Source: Rhizobium terricola
GTDB taxonomy: Bacteria > Pseudomonadota > Alphaproteobacteria > Rhizobiales > Rhizobiaceae
Length of the DNA stretch: 64,000 nucleotides
Assembly (NCBI RefSeq): GCF_012927355.1
Contig: NZ_JABBGK010000004.1
Coordinates: forward strand, 124,001 to 188,000
Reading direction: 5' to 3'
The notes under the pieces are model-generated. The model was not told the origin of the DNA. It saw only the letters and a program-made list of their open reading frames with translations, and made no database searches. How positions within the stretch are numbered: position 1 is the stretch's first letter; each line of letters begins with the position of its first letter. The position numbers were made by a program, and so were the translations under genes. Of this stretch, positions 42,131 through 51,811 are shown one piece after another.

Positions 42131-42967
42131 TCAGGATGCGGAGGCGGCGGCGCTCTGCCGTTTCAGCGCCCGGCGACGCATGAATTCGGCAAGCCCTACC
42201 AGCGCCAGCGCCGGAATGAAGTTGAGAGTGGCCAGCGCCGGGTAGATTGGTGACGACCCGACGGCGATGCCGCTGTAAACGAAGACCGGCAGCGTCCGAG
42301 CGGTTCCCGCCAGCGAATAGGACACATAGAAATTGCCCCACGACAGCAGGAAGGCGAAGGTGGCCGCCGAGAAAATGCCGGGCCAGAGCAGCGGGAAGGT
42401 CACTTCGCGAAAAACCTCCCAGCCGGTTGCGCCGGCATCACGCGCAGCGTCTTCCAGCACGTCGTCGAAGCCGTAGACCTGCACGGCGACGATCACCAGC
42501 GCAAAGGGCGTGATGTAGACGACATGCCCGATGACGACGGTGACGAGCCCCGTCGAAAAGCCGAGCCAGTTCCCAAGCACCGAGAACCACAGCAGCATCA
42601 CCACCCCGAGAAGCAGTTGCGGGAAGAGCAGCGGAGCGAAGGTGACGGCACGGAACGCATTCTGGAACCGGAAGCGGAACCGGATCCAGGCGATCGCCCC
42701 CGCTGTTCCGAGCAGTGTCGCGAAGACGGTCGATATCGCCGCGACCATCGCCGAGTTGATGACTGCAGGAAGGAAGTCCGGTTTGCGGACCAGTTCGCCA
42801 TACCACTCGAGAGAAAAACCCTCGATCGGAAAGGTCAGTACCCGGCTCGACGTGAAGGAGAAGGCGACCAGGGTTACGATCGGAGCGTAGAAGAAGGCGA
42901 TAAGAAGCACGACACTGCCGACGAGCATGGTATCGACGAATGCGTTCTTGAAGCGTTGCGGCATCAT
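42131..42967 (-). CDS. ABC transporter permease, PotC type (second importer)
   Basis: This 278-residue permease with six predicted membrane spans has the EAA loop DAARDAGATGWEVFREVTFP. Its ATG at 42967 overlaps the stop of the upstream permease (ATGA). It is part of the second polyamine-type importer of the window. Sequence is clearly different from the first importer's PotC-type protein, so this is a separate system rather than a recent duplication. Confidence 0.9.
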   Translation of the reverse strand: MMPQRFKNAFVDTMLVGSVVLLIAFFYAPIVTLVAFSFTSSRVLTFPIEGFSLEWYGELVRKPDFLPAVINSAMVAAISTVFATLLGTAGAIAWIRFRFRFQNAFRAVTFAPLLFPQLLLGVVMLLWFSVLGNWLGFSTGLVTVVIGHVVYITPFALVIVAVQVYGFDDVLEDAARDAGATGWEVFREVTFPLLWPGIFSAATFAFLLSWGNFYVSYSLAGTARTLPVFVYSGIAVGSSPIYPALATLNFIPALALVGLAEFMRRRALKRQSAAASAS

Positions 42968-43848
42968 GCGGCTACCCTCGCCGGCTCTGCCCTGCGGCGC
43001 GTCGCGAGCGCTCCGGCAAGCGCCAGCGTCACGGCACCGATGACGATCAGCACGATGGTCAACGCGGCTCCGAGTGGCCAGTTGACGCGCGTCTCGAAGC
43101 TCTGCCGGATGAGTTCGGAGGCAAGCGGCGAAGTGCCACCGCCCAACACCTTGGGCTCGAGGAAGGCACCGAGACTGAGAACGAAGACCAGCACGGCGCC
43201 GGAATAAAGCCCTGGACGGGAAAGCGGCAGCGTGACTTCGAAGAAGGTACGGATGCGCGAGGCCCCCGCGTCATAGGCCGCCAGCATCAGGTCGCGATCG
43301 ATCCGCACCAGGGACAGGTAGATCGTGAACATCGGATAGACGACGAGATTGTAGACCATGCCGATCATCGCGCCTGTCGGCGTGAACAGCAGGTTGAGCG
43401 CTTCGGGGCCAAGGCCGAGATGGGAGAGGAGCCAGTTCGCGACCCCGTTCTTGTCCAGCACGAGGATCCAGCCGAAGGTCTTCAGCACGGCATCGGTCAG
43501 AAAGGCAAAGACGATCAGGATCTGGATCTGCGCATTGTAGGTCTTGAGCCTCGTCGCCAGCGCATAAGCCGTCGGGAAGGCGATCAGGACCGAGAGCACC
43601 ACGCAGATCAGCGCCATCGTCACAGTGCGCAGCATGATCGTCCAGTAATGCGGCTTGGAGAACACCTCGGTCCAAATCTTCAGGTCCCAGGTCCACTGGA
43701 GGCGATAATACTGCGTCGTCTGGAAAGTCAGCACCGCCGTCATTGCCAGCGGCACGACGAAGAAGACGAACATGGCGACCGCGAGCGGCGCGACCGCCGC
43801 GATCAGGACAGGATCATTCCATGTCTTCGCCTGCGTCTTCATGATCAC
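42964..43848 (-). CDS. ABC transporter permease, PotB type (second importer)
   Basis: This 294-residue permease has an N-terminal hydrophobic span (VLIAAVAPLAVAMFVFFVVP) and the EAA loop YDAGASRIRTFFEVTLPLSR. It is coupled by 4-nt overlaps to both the ATPase gene upstream and the second permease gene downstream. Confidence 0.9.
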   Translation of the reverse strand: MIMKTQAKTWNDPVLIAAVAPLAVAMFVFFVVPLAMTAVLTFQTTQYYRLQWTWDLKIWTEVFSKPHYWTIMLRTVTMALICVVLSVLIAFPTAYALATRLKTYNAQIQILIVFAFLTDAVLKTFGWILVLDKNGVANWLLSHLGLGPEALNLLFTPTGAMIGMVYNLVVYPMFTIYLSLVRIDRDLMLAAYDAGASRIRTFFEVTLPLSRPGLYSGAVLVFVLSLGAFLEPKVLGGGTSPLASELIRQSFETRVNWPLGAALTIVLIVIGAVTLALAGALATRRRAEPARVAA

Positions 43849-44942
43849 TCCGACAACAGGAAGGCGCGGGACGGATCGAAGCCGATCCGGACCTTGTCGC
43901 CGACATTGGCCGGCAGGTGGATGGAGCCAGGCAGATCCATCACGACGGGGGCCTCCAGACCTGCGACACGGACCCGGTACTGGGTCGAGGACCCCTTGAT
44001 GAAATATTCCTCGACCTCGCCGTCCAAAAGCCAGAAGCCGGCCGGAGCCTCACCCGTTACGAAACCGATCGTCTCGGGACGAACCAGAAGGGCCGTGTTC
44101 TGGTCGATGAGCGACGATGAGACGTTGGCTGCAGAAAGCGGCGCGGGCTCGCCGACGGCAAGTGGTGAACGGACGATCGCGCTGCCATCCGGCGCGCGCA
44201 CCGCAGCCACCGGCAGGAAATTGGTCTCGCCGATGAAACCCGCCACGAACATGTTGGCCGGGCGATAATAGATGTCGGACGGCGTGCCGATCTGCACGAC
44301 GTTACCGCTGCGCATGACGCAGATGCGATCGGCCAGCATCATCGCCTCTTCGAGGTCGTGCGTGACGAGCACGAAGCTCGTGCCGATCTCGCGGTGCAGC
44401 TTCTTGAGCTCCGCCTGCAGGGACTTCTTGAGCTTGGCATCGAGTGCGCTCATCGGCTCGTCGAGCAGGAGCACGCTCGGCTGCGAAACCAGCGCACGCG
44501 CCAGGGCGACGCGCTGCTGCTCGCCGCCGGAAAGCTGGGCGGGATAGCGGTTCAGGTATTCGGGCTTCAGGTGCATCAGCTCGAGCATGCCGGCGACACG
44601 GGCCGCCATTTCCGCCTTGCCGACCTTCTGCAGCTTCAGTGGAAAACCGATATTCTCGCCGACTGTCTTGTGGGGAAAGAGCGCGAGCTTTTGGAACACC
44701 ATGCGGGTCGGGCGGCTCGCCGCGGGAACGCCCTGCATGTCCTTGCCCTGGATCTCGAGGCGACCGCCGGTCGCCTCCTCGAAGCCCGCAAGGATCTTCA
44801 GAAGGGTGGTCTTGCCGCAACCCGACGGACCGACAAGCGCGACGAACTCCCCCGCCCCGACCTTGAGGGAAACGCCATGCAACGCACGCGCCGAACCGTA
44901 ATCCTTGATGATATCGGACGCATCGATAATCGGAGTAGCCAA
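43845..44942 (-). CDS. ABC transporter ATP-binding protein, PotA family (second importer)
   Basis: This 365-residue ATPase has Walker [10 protein letters not shown], signature LSGGEQQR and Walker [12 protein letters not shown], and a C-terminal TOBE-like domain. No ATG suits the family N-terminus; a TTG at 44942 gives [16 protein letters not shown] with GCAGG just upstream and is the best start. The open frame continues further upstream but with no homologous look. It lies 86 bp after the binding-protein gene, a common spacing that may hold a processing site. Confidence 0.9.
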   Translation of the reverse strand: MATPIIDASDIIKDYGSARALHGVSLKVGAGEFVALVGPSGCGKTTLLKILAGFEEATGGRLEIQGKDMQGVPAASRPTRMVFQKLALFPHKTVGENIGFPLKLQKVGKAEMAARVAGMLELMHLKPEYLNRYPAQLSGGEQQRVALARALVSQPSVLLLDEPMSALDAKLKKSLQAELKKLHREIGTSFVLVTHDLEEAMMLADRICVMRSGNVVQIGTPSDIYYRPANMFVAGFIGETNFLPVAAVRAPDGSAIVRSPLAVGEPAPLSAANVSSSLIDQNTALLVRPETIGFVTGEAPAGFWLLDGEVEEYFIKGSSTQYRVRVAGLEAPVVMDLPGSIHLPANVGDKVRIGFDPSRAFLLSE

Positions 44943-45028
44943 TGCCTGCTTCCCAACCCTCTTGAAATCTTGATCGACGGCATCCCGCCCCGAACAGGGG
45001 GCGGGATGCCTTGAAGGAACATGCCGGC

Positions 45029-46180
45029 TCAGCGAGCGGCGAGCTCTTCCTGCCAGATGGCCAGCATGTCGTCGATATTGGGCGCGACCGTGTGGAACTG
45101 GCTGTTGTCCCAGGCCGTCCACATGTAATCCATCTGGAGAGCCTTCTTCTCGGCGTCGGAGAACAGTGCTTCCGCCTTCTGATTCGGCACCAGATTGCAG
45201 GTCGCTTCGGTGATCGCGAGCTGCTTGGCCACTTCCGGCGAGACGATGTACTTGAGGAAGTCAGCGGCGATCTGCGAGTTCTTGCCGTTGTCGACGAGAC
45301 CGGTGGCCTCCATCCAGATGATGCCCTGCTTCAGGCCGCCCTTCGGCTCGGGCACGATCGACTGGATGTAGTCGTGGCCCTTGAGGCGCAGCGACGAGGT
45401 GCAATAGGTACCGCCGCCGATCAGCGCCCGGAACGAACCGTCGATCAGCCCCTTCTGCGCGACCGCGAGGTCGGCGACGATGGCGCGGGTGTTCTTGAAG
45501 GCGGCGCGGAGCACCTTGCGCACTTCGCCGAGGGCTGCCTCGTCGAGCTCCTCATACGGGTTGACCCCGGCATAGAGCGCGAGCGGCATGATCGGCCAGT
45601 CACCCCAGTCGAGCAGGCAGATCTTGTCCTTGTAGGCGCTGTCGAAGACGGGAGCATAGCTGGACCAGGCCTCGAGCTTGTCGAACTTGGTGTTGACGGT
45701 CGGGCCGACCCAGCCCCAGCGCGTCGGCAGGCCGGTCGCCTTGCCTTCGAACTGCAGCGGCTGGAACGGCGCACGAAACTGCGGGTAGAACTCGGCATAC
45801 TGCTCGGCGAAATCGTTGTCGTCGAGGAAGCGGCAGAAGCCGGCCGGCCCCATGCGCTGGATCCACGGGCTGTCCGACGAGACCAAGTCGAAATCCTTCG
45901 ACGCACCGGCTGCGAGCTTCGCGAAGCCGCCGGCCGAGTCCGTGATCAGATCGACGGAGACGGTGGCATCCTTCGCCTTCTGGAACGGCTCGAGAATGCT
46001 GGGGGCGTTATAGCCTTCCCAGCACATGTAGTTCAGGCTTTCTGCGGCGCTGGCGCCCCGCGGCATGCCAAGCAAGCCACCGCCGGCAGCGGCAAGGCCG
46101 AGCCCGCCCATGCCCTTGAGAACCGAACGACGGCTGACGCCGTTCGATCCCATGCTGAAGTCTGCTGTTCCCTTTTTCAT
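45029..46180 (-). CDS. ABC transporter substrate-binding protein, PotD family, Tat-exported
   Basis: This 383-residue periplasmic binding protein has a twin-arginine signal: SRRSVLKG is followed by a Gly/Ala/Leu-rich segment and probable cleavage near ASAAE. The mature start AESLNYMCWEGYNAPSI is PotD-like. AAGGAACC precedes the ATG at 46180. The Tat route contrasts with the Sec signal of the first importer's binding protein. It lies between the GS-like gene and the ATPase gene of the same operon. Ligand unknown, probably an amine or amino alcohol. Confidence 0.9.
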   Translation of the reverse strand: MKKGTADFSMGSNGVSRRSVLKGMGGLGLAAAGGGLLGMPRGASAAESLNYMCWEGYNAPSILEPFQKAKDATVSVDLITDSAGGFAKLAAGASKDFDLVSSDSPWIQRMGPAGFCRFLDDNDFAEQYAEFYPQFRAPFQPLQFEGKATGLPTRWGWVGPTVNTKFDKLEAWSSYAPVFDSAYKDKICLLDWGDWPIMPLALYAGVNPYEELDEAALGEVRKVLRAAFKNTRAIVADLAVAQKGLIDGSFRALIGGGTYCTSSLRLKGHDYIQSIVPEPKGGLKQGIIWMEATGLVDNGKNSQIAADFLKYIVSPEVAKQLAITEATCNLVPNQKAEALFSDAEKKALQMDYMWTAWDNSQFHTVAPNIDDMLAIWQEELAAR

Positions 46181-46221
46181 TTTTGGTTCCTTCCTCTTTT
46201 CATTCCCGATGGAAGGGAAGC

Positions 46222-47565
46222 TCAGACGATACCGAGGTAACGCCTGATCTCCCATTCGCTAACGTGTTTTTGATATTCTGCATATTCGAAACGTCGCGCC
46301 GCCACGAAGGTGTCGACGAATTCCGCGCCGAAGAGCTCCCGCGCCACCGGACTGCGGTCGAGGCGGGTGGCCGCTTCACCGAGATCGCGCGGAAAAACTG
46401 CCTCGGGCGCAGGCGTCGACGCGTAGAAGTTTTCGGCGCTGCCTTCCGGCGGCTCGATCTCGTTGCGAATGCCGTAGAGACCGGCACCGATGCACATCGA
46501 CAGCGCCAGATAGGGATTGGTATCCGCGGATGGCACCCGGAATTCGACGCGGGTCGCCTCCGGCACGTCGTTGATCACCCGCACGGCCGCCGTCCGGTTC
46601 TGCACGCCCCAGTTGGCCGAGGTCGGTGCCCATGCGCCGGGCACGAGCCGCTTGTAGGCATTGACCGTCGACGAGCACATCGCCAGCAATTCCGGCATCA
46701 GCTTGACGAGGCCGCCGATGAAATGCCGTGCGGTCCGGCTGATGCCGTCAGGCGCCGAGGGGTCGGCGAAGGCGGCATTCCCGGCCCGGTCACGCAGGGA
46801 GACGTGCAGGTGGCCGGACTGGCCGGACAACTGGGTGGAAAGCTTCGACATGAAGCTGACCGTCAGGTCGTTGAGCGAGAAATAGGCCTTGGCGAAGTTC
46901 TTGAAGAGCATCGCATCGTCGGCCGCCTTGATACCCTTGGCATAGGTCAGCGGCGCTTCGAAACATCCAGGACCAAGCTCGGTGTGAATCGCATCGAGCT
47001 TGATGTCCATCGTCCGCATGGCCTCGTCGAGCCCCTGCAGAAGATCGCCGTAGAGCGTCGTCGTCTGAAGCGAATAGGTGCGATTGCCCTGGGCGAAGTG
47101 CGTGAGGTCGCGGTAGTCCTTGGCACGCAGGCTCTCCGGCGTCTCGTCGAAGACGAAGAATTCGAACTCGAACGCGGACAGCACGTCGAACCCGAGGTCG
47201 GCCGCCTGGGAAATCAGGTCGAGGCAGAGATTGCGCGGCGAAAGCCTGCCGAATTCACCGATGAAGTCGGCAAGGCACACCGCCGCATCCGGCGCGAACG
47301 GAAACTTGCGCACAGTATCGGTGAAGATCTTGGCCGGGCGGTCGATGAAGGCCGCATCCTTGTAGGCCTTCTCCGCGATATCCCAGAAATAGAGTACTTC
47401 GCAGAACGGATAGCTGGCGGCAGCGAGCTTCTTCGCCTTGTCGGCAGACACCAGCTTGTCGCGGAATTCGCCTTCCGGGTCCACCATGCCGATATGCACC
47501 GACCGGGCGCCGATTTCCTGCAGTCTGGCTTCAAAATTCACTGTCGTATCACTTGTATTAGGCAT
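46222..47565 (-). CDS. Glutamine synthetase-family gamma-glutamyl ligase (third copy)
   Basis: This 447-residue GS-family protein keeps the metal and nucleotide signatures FEFEFF, ELGPGCFEAPL, GQSGHLHVSL, SANWGVQNRTAAVR and RVEFRVPSADTNP. It leads a minus-strand operon with a polyamine-type importer and an alcohol dehydrogenase, which favours a catabolic glutamyl-amine ligase over ammonia assimilation. The start (MPNTSDTTVNFEARL) lies 55 bp from a perfect palindrome shared with the divergent LuxR-type gene, the probable regulator. Confidence 0.88.
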   Translation of the reverse strand: MPNTSDTTVNFEARLQEIGARSVHIGMVDPEGEFRDKLVSADKAKKLAAASYPFCEVLYFWDIAEKAYKDAAFIDRPAKIFTDTVRKFPFAPDAAVCLADFIGEFGRLSPRNLCLDLISQAADLGFDVLSAFEFEFFVFDETPESLRAKDYRDLTHFAQGNRTYSLQTTTLYGDLLQGLDEAMRTMDIKLDAIHTELGPGCFEAPLTYAKGIKAADDAMLFKNFAKAYFSLNDLTVSFMSKLSTQLSGQSGHLHVSLRDRAGNAAFADPSAPDGISRTARHFIGGLVKLMPELLAMCSSTVNAYKRLVPGAWAPTSANWGVQNRTAAVRVINDVPEATRVEFRVPSADTNPYLALSMCIGAGLYGIRNEIEPPEGSAENFYASTPAPEAVFPRDLGEAATRLDRSPVARELFGAEFVDTFVAARRFEYAEYQKHVSEWEIRRYLGIV

Positions 47566-47619
47566 AGCTCTCTATCTCGGTAATCAACGAAGGTTAGGCG
47601 CGCTTCCCAGGCAATAAAA

Positions 47620-47635
47620 TATCCCGTTTGGGATA
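47620..47635. promoter_or_regulatory. Palindromic operator between GS-like gene and LuxR-type regulator
   Basis: TATCCC-GTTT-GGGATA is a perfect 6+4+6 palindrome placed midway between the two divergent starts (55 bp from 47565, 59 bp from 47694). Its size and symmetry suit a dimeric LuxR/GerE-type HTH. Confidence 0.6.
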
Positions 47636-47693
47636 GACGCAGATGCGCAAATCTGCTCACCTGATCGCGACCTGATTGCAGGAAAGGGAAGTC

Positions 47694-48500
47694 TTGAGCA
47701 GGGGATTTGCGGCATGGAACAGCGCGATCGCTGACGCGATCGAGGCCTTGGGAAAGAGCGACTTTCCAAGAAGGATCGAAGCCGCGCTGAGAACCATCGT
47801 GGATTTCGACATCCTGATGGTGTTTGCCTATGCCGGGGCAGCAAAACCCGTCTGCTGCCACCACAACATTGATCAGCAACGCGCCGCGACGGTCATCGAT
47901 GCCTACTCCAGAGGGCCTTATCTGCTGGATCCCTTTTTTGGCGCAGCAACCGACCCCAAGGTCACCGGCGTGAGACGGCTCCGCGACATGGCGCCGGACC
48001 AGTTCTACAGTTCGGAATACTTCCGCCAGCATTACGGTCTGACAGGAATTCGCGACGAAGTGGGCATCGTCTGCCGCCCGGTCAACTGGACGGGCCTCGT
48101 CATCAGCTTCACCCGCCCCGTCACGGCACCCGCCTTCGGCCGGCGGGATCTCACGGCAATCCGGGAAGCGGAGCCGCTCATCCGAACCCTCGCAGAACGT
48201 CACTGGGGTCACGAAAGCCCCGCACCGGCGCCTGCGGAAACTGGAAAGATGTCGCGCAACCCGATAAACGATTCGCTGAACCGCATGACGGACGGGATCC
48301 TGACGCCGCGGGAAATCGAGATCACCGCCCTGATCCTCAGGGGCCATTCCAACGTCTCGATCTCCCATCGCCTTGGCATCACCGAAGGTACGGTGAAGAT
48401 CCACCGTAAGAACATCTACCAGAAGCTGGACGTGTCGAGCCAATCAGAGCTTTTTGCGATGTTCATCATGCAGTTGTCCTCGGCGTCCGAACCGGCTTGA
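47694..48500 (+). CDS. LuxR family transcriptional regulator (GerE-type HTH, unknown sensor domain)
   Basis: This 268-residue regulator starts at TTG 47694, with GGAAAGGGA 5 nt upstream; a TTG at 47676 is less well placed. The C-terminal GerE helix-turn-helix covers about residues 205-260 (LTPREIEITALIL, GITEGTVKIHRKNIYQKL). The N-terminal 180 residues show no receiver domain and no clear acyl-homoserine-lactone pocket, so a small metabolite such as an amine may be the signal. It is divergent from the GS-like/importer operon and shares the palindrome at 47620-47635, so it probably controls that operon. Confidence 0.85.
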   Translation: MSRGFAAWNSAIADAIEALGKSDFPRRIEAALRTIVDFDILMVFAYAGAAKPVCCHHNIDQQRAATVIDAYSRGPYLLDPFFGAATDPKVTGVRRLRDMAPDQFYSSEYFRQHYGLTGIRDEVGIVCRPVNWTGLVISFTRPVTAPAFGRRDLTAIREAEPLIRTLAERHWGHESPAPAPAETGKMSRNPINDSLNRMTDGILTPREIEITALILRGHSNVSISHRLGITEGTVKIHRKNIYQKLDVSSQSELFAMFIMQLSSASEPA

Positions 48501-48519
48501 CCGATCCCACCGTGGCCTG

Positions 48520-49236
48520 TCAGGCAACGGCCTGCAACAACGCACCATTGGCGATCTGCCGCAGCCTGCGGCAACGCAACGCCTCGTGCATCAGCACCTC
48601 GTCGGCGAAGGCCCGTGCATTCTCCCGCGCCTTTTCCAGGTTGCTGACCCGCCCGGAAGCGAGGGTGTGCAGCGTCCCGCCGCAATCGAAGACGTCGCGG
48701 AATGCGGAACGCTCGATGATCGGTGTATCCATCACGTGAACACTCCGCTCGGCGAGGAGCGCCTTGACGGTCTGCAGCGCGCGGGTGGTCACCATCGAAT
48801 TGACCCGCGTCAGCACGACCGAATACGGAATGTGAATATCGCCCTTCTCGGCGAGATACTGCATCAACTCGATGACATGGGCACCGCCCTGGGCGTCCAT
48901 CGAGCAACCCTGGATCGGGATGAGGACGTGGTTCGAATAGCCGATCGCCTTGGCGAGCAAAGGCGTCCGGGCGCCCGGCAGGTCGACCAGAACATAATCG
49001 GTCTCGGCACGGGCTTCCTGGATATGCTTCTCCAGCGAGGTGGCCGTCACGTAGGGGATGACCTTGACCGCGGTCCTGTCTCCCGAATTCTGCCGCCAGC
49101 GGCTGATCCAGTATTGCGGGTCGGCATCGAGCACGGCGACCCTGAAACCCATTCTCTCGAGCTCGGTAGCCAGCAGCAGCACCGCGGTGGTCTTTCCTGC
49201 GCCGCCCTTGGTATTGGCAAAGGTGATGACGGGCAT
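48520..49236 (-). CDS. ParA/MinD-family ATPase
   Basis: This 238-residue ATPase has the deviant Walker A KGGAGKTT (residues 10-17), DLPGARTP for Walker B and a switch region around RVAVLDADPQ. No partner ParB gene is adjacent. ParA-like ATPases of this size position plasmids, chromosomes or protein arrays such as cytoplasmic chemoreceptor clusters (ParC/PpfA). Its place beside the che operon, though 128 bp away and probably separately transcribed, makes a protein-positioning role possible but not shown. Confidence 0.85.
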   Translation of the reverse strand: MPVITFANTKGGAGKTTAVLLLATELERMGFRVAVLDADPQYWISRWRQNSGDRTAVKVIPYVTATSLEKHIQEARAETDYVLVDLPGARTPLLAKAIGYSNHVLIPIQGCSMDAQGGAHVIELMQYLAEKGDIHIPYSVVLTRVNSMVTTRALQTVKALLAERSVHVMDTPIIERSAFRDVFDCGGTLHTLASGRVSNLEKARENARAFADEVLMHEALRCRRLRQIANGALLQAVA

Positions 49237-49276
49237 TGTCGATCCTCCGGATCTGAAAACGAATCGTAGCCCTTTG

Positions 49277-49297
49277 AAAATCAGGACTTTTTCCTGA
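49277..49297 (-). terminator. Probable intrinsic terminator of the che operon
   Basis: On the minus strand TCAGGA-AAAAG-TCCTGA is followed by TTTT. It lies 68 bp after the cheB stop and before the ParA-like gene's start. The stem is short (6 bp), so termination may be partial. Confidence 0.5.
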
Positions 49298-49364
49298 CCG
49301 GATGTTCGACCGTTATGGTTAACGATTTCTGAACGCGGGGCGCGAATTGTCGGCGCGCGAAAGT

Positions 49365-50447
49365 CTAGCGGCTGCGGTCGGCGGCCAGGATCTCGTGGGC
49401 GATCTGGTCAAGCGGAACGACCTTGTCGACCCCGCCCCGCGCTACGGCTTCTTTCGGCATCCCGTAGACGACGGACGTCGCCTCGTCCTGGGCGACCGTG
49501 AAGGCTCCGGCCTCGTGCATCTCGGCCATGCCGCGCGCGCCGTCGTCGCCCATGCCGGTCATGATGACGCCCATGGCATTGGCGCCCGCCGCCCGCGCCG
49601 CGGAACGGAAGAGGACGTCGACCGACGGCCTGTGCCGCGAAACGAGCGGACCCGAGCGGACGGAAACGTGATAGCGGGCGCCCTGCCGTTCCAGCAGCAT
49701 GTGATGATCGCCGGGCGCGATGAGCACATGCCCGCGAAGCACCGGATCGCCGTCGACCGCCTCCTTGACCTCGACGGCACAGAGCGTGTTCAGGCGCTTG
49801 GCGAAGGCTGCCGTAAAGCGTTCCGGCATGTGCTGGACGATCACGATACCCGGCGCATTGGCCGGGAGCTGCTCGAGGAAATCGCGAAGGGCCTCGGTTC
49901 CCCCGGTCGATGCCCCGACACAGACCACCATCTCGGTCGTCTTGGCCATGGCCCTGCCACTCGGCGGCGGCAGCACGGCATCTGCCGTGAGTTTTGCCGA
50001 CGGACCGCTCTGGGCCGCGCTGCGTCGAGGTCGGCCGGCGACACGCGCATGGGCCGCACTTTTCACCACCTCGCAAATCCGCATGCCCGCCTCGGCCAGA
50101 TGGTCGGCCGCACCGATCTTCGGCTTGAGGATGACGTCGACAGCCCCTGCCTCCAGCGCCTGCAGCAGCGTCTCCGATCCCTGCTCCGTCAGCGAGGAGC
50201 ACATCACCACCGGAATGGGACGCTGCGCCATCAGCTTGCGTAGAAAGGTGATGCCGTCCATGCGCGGCATCTCGACGTCGAGCGTGATGACGTCCGGGAT
50301 CTCGTCCTGGATCTTGCGCGCCGCCATGAAGGGATCGGACGCCGTGCCGATCACCTCGATCTCCGGGTCCGCTTCGAGAACGCGGCTCAGCGTCTGCCGG
50401 ACACTGGCTGAATCGTCGATGATGAGAACGCGGACCTTCTTGGCCAT
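49365..50447 (-). CDS. cheB: CheB, receptor glutamate methylesterase
   Basis: This 360-residue chemotaxis adaptation enzyme has a receiver domain at residues 1-125 with phospho-acceptor D57 in [11 protein letters not shown] linker follows, then the methylesterase domain with catalytic S180 (VGASTGG), H206 (VQHMPER) and D302 (TGMGDDG). It demethylates or deamidates receptor glutamates when phosphorylated by CheA. It is the last gene of the che operon, 9 bp after cheR. Confidence 0.96.
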   Translation of the reverse strand: MAKKVRVLIIDDSASVRQTLSRVLEADPEIEVIGTASDPFMAARKIQDEIPDVITLDVEMPRMDGITFLRKLMAQRPIPVVMCSSLTEQGSETLLQALEAGAVDVILKPKIGAADHLAEAGMRICEVVKSAAHARVAGRPRRSAAQSGPSAKLTADAVLPPPSGRAMAKTTEMVVCVGASTGGTEALRDFLEQLPANAPGIVIVQHMPERFTAAFAKRLNTLCAVEVKEAVDGDPVLRGHVLIAPGDHHMLLERQGARYHVSVRSGPLVSRHRPSVDVLFRSAARAAGANAMGVIMTGMGDDGARGMAEMHEAGAFTVAQDEATSVVYGMPKEAVARGGVDKVVPLDQIAHEILAADRSR

Positions 50448-50456
50448 CAGGATGCG

Positions 50457-51308
50457 TTACACCTTCTGGAAGACGGTATTGGCAACCTGACGGATCGGCA
50501 GGTCGAAGCCGGAAACCGTCTCGGAATGGCCGATGAACAGATATCCCCCCGGTACTAGGCAGTCGACCAGTCGCGAAAGCACCCGTTGCTGCGTCGGCTT
50601 GTCGAAGTAGATCAGCACGTTGCGGCAAAAGACGATGTGCATCGGATCGCCGACCGTGTAGTTCGCATCCATGAGGTTCATGCGCGCGAAGCCGACCTTC
50701 GACCGCAAGCGGGGATGGATACGCACCTCGCGCCGGCTGGCGTCGATCGCCTGCATCACGTAGCGCTCGCGAAACTCCGGCGGGACGGGCGCCACCATGT
50801 CTGCGTTGTAGATGCCGCGGCACGCCGTCTGGAGCACGTCGGTGCTGAGATCCGTGGCAAGAATGGCATAGTCCTGGGACCCGTTCTCGCCGACGAAGTC
50901 ATCGAGCACCATGGCGATCGTATAGGGCTCGGCGCCCGTGGAGCAGGCCGAACTCCAGACCCGGATGCGGCGAATGTCGCGTGCCGCAAGCTTCGGCAGC
51001 GCCTGGTCCCGCAGATAGGTGAAGTGGTTCGGCTCCCGGAAGAAATCCGTCTTGTTGGTGGTCACCGCATCGATCAGGAAGACCTTCTCCGCCTCAAGCC
51101 CGCCATGCTTGAAGAGATAGTCGCAATAGTCGTCGAAGCTGGAAATACGGGTCGCCCGTAACCGGCGGCGCAGCCGGCCTTCCAGCATGGTGAGCTTGGT
51201 TGGCGGCATCTTTATGCCGCTGTAATCGTAGATGAAACGCGCGAGCTGGTCGAAGTTCCGCTTGCTGATGTGGTCTTCGACGCAGGCAACGGTGGCGACT
51301 GCAGACAT
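50457..51308 (-). CDS. cheR: CheR, receptor glutamate methyltransferase
   Basis: This 283-residue SAM-dependent methyltransferase has a helical N-terminal domain and the CheR catalytic domain (RIRVWSSACSTGAEPYTIAM for SAM binding, HIVFCRNVLIYFD). It methylates glutamates on the receptors and is opposed by CheB. It sits between cheW and cheB with short gaps. No TPR or other extension is seen, so it is the plain class. Confidence 0.95.
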   Translation of the reverse strand: MSAVATVACVEDHISKRNFDQLARFIYDYSGIKMPPTKLTMLEGRLRRRLRATRISSFDDYCDYLFKHGGLEAEKVFLIDAVTTNKTDFFREPNHFTYLRDQALPKLAARDIRRIRVWSSACSTGAEPYTIAMVLDDFVGENGSQDYAILATDLSTDVLQTACRGIYNADMVAPVPPEFRERYVMQAIDASRREVRIHPRLRSKVGFARMNLMDANYTVGDPMHIVFCRNVLIYFDKPTQQRVLSRLVDCLVPGGYLFIGHSETVSGFDLPIRQVANTVFQKV

Positions 51309-51328
51309 TCCCTCGGGCTCCGGTCTGA

Positions 51329-51811
51329 TCAGGCGGCGTTGCGCGACAGGAGCGCAGTGTCACCGCTCGAAAGCAGACGGGCGAGGTCGACGATGACCAC
51401 GAAGCCCTCGTCACGGCGAACGACGCCGGCGATGTATTCGGAACTCCACCGCACGCCGATCTCCGGAGCCGCCTCGATCTGGTTGCGCCGGAATGGAATA
51501 ACCTCGAATACCCGGTCCGCCACCATTCCAAGCGACAGCATCCGGTCCGCGAGCGGAATGTCGAGCACGAGAACGCGGGTGTTCGGGGTGGGCTCGGTCC
51601 TGGACAGACCGAGCTTGAGACGAAGATCGATGGTCGGCACACCCTGCCCGCGCACATCGCGCAGGCCGATCAGGTAGTCGGGACCGTTGGGGATGCGGAA
51701 CAGTTCCTCGTAGTCGAGGATTTCGCGCACGACCTCGACCGGAACGGCAAAGACTTCCTTTCCGAGGGCGAAGGTGACGAACTGTGCCTCGTCGGACATG
51801 CCGGCCATCAT
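51329..51811 (-). CDS. cheW: CheW coupling protein (operon-distal copy)
   Basis: This 160-residue single CheW/SH3-like domain protein links receptors to CheA. Typical segments are [17 protein letters not shown] (here [14 protein letters not shown]), [16 protein letters not shown] and [10 protein letters not shown]. The ATG at 51811 has GGAGAGCGC upstream and overlaps the stop of the preceding receptor gene. A second cheW lies on the other side of the two receptor genes, with clearly different sequence. Confidence 0.94.
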   Translation of the reverse strand: MMAGMSDEAQFVTFALGKEVFAVPVEVVREILDYEELFRIPNGPDYLIGLRDVRGQGVPTIDLRLKLGLSRTEPTPNTRVLVLDIPLADRMLSLGMVADRVFEVIPFRRNQIEAAPEIGVRWSSEYIAGVVRRDEGFVVIVDLARLLSSGDTALLSRNAA

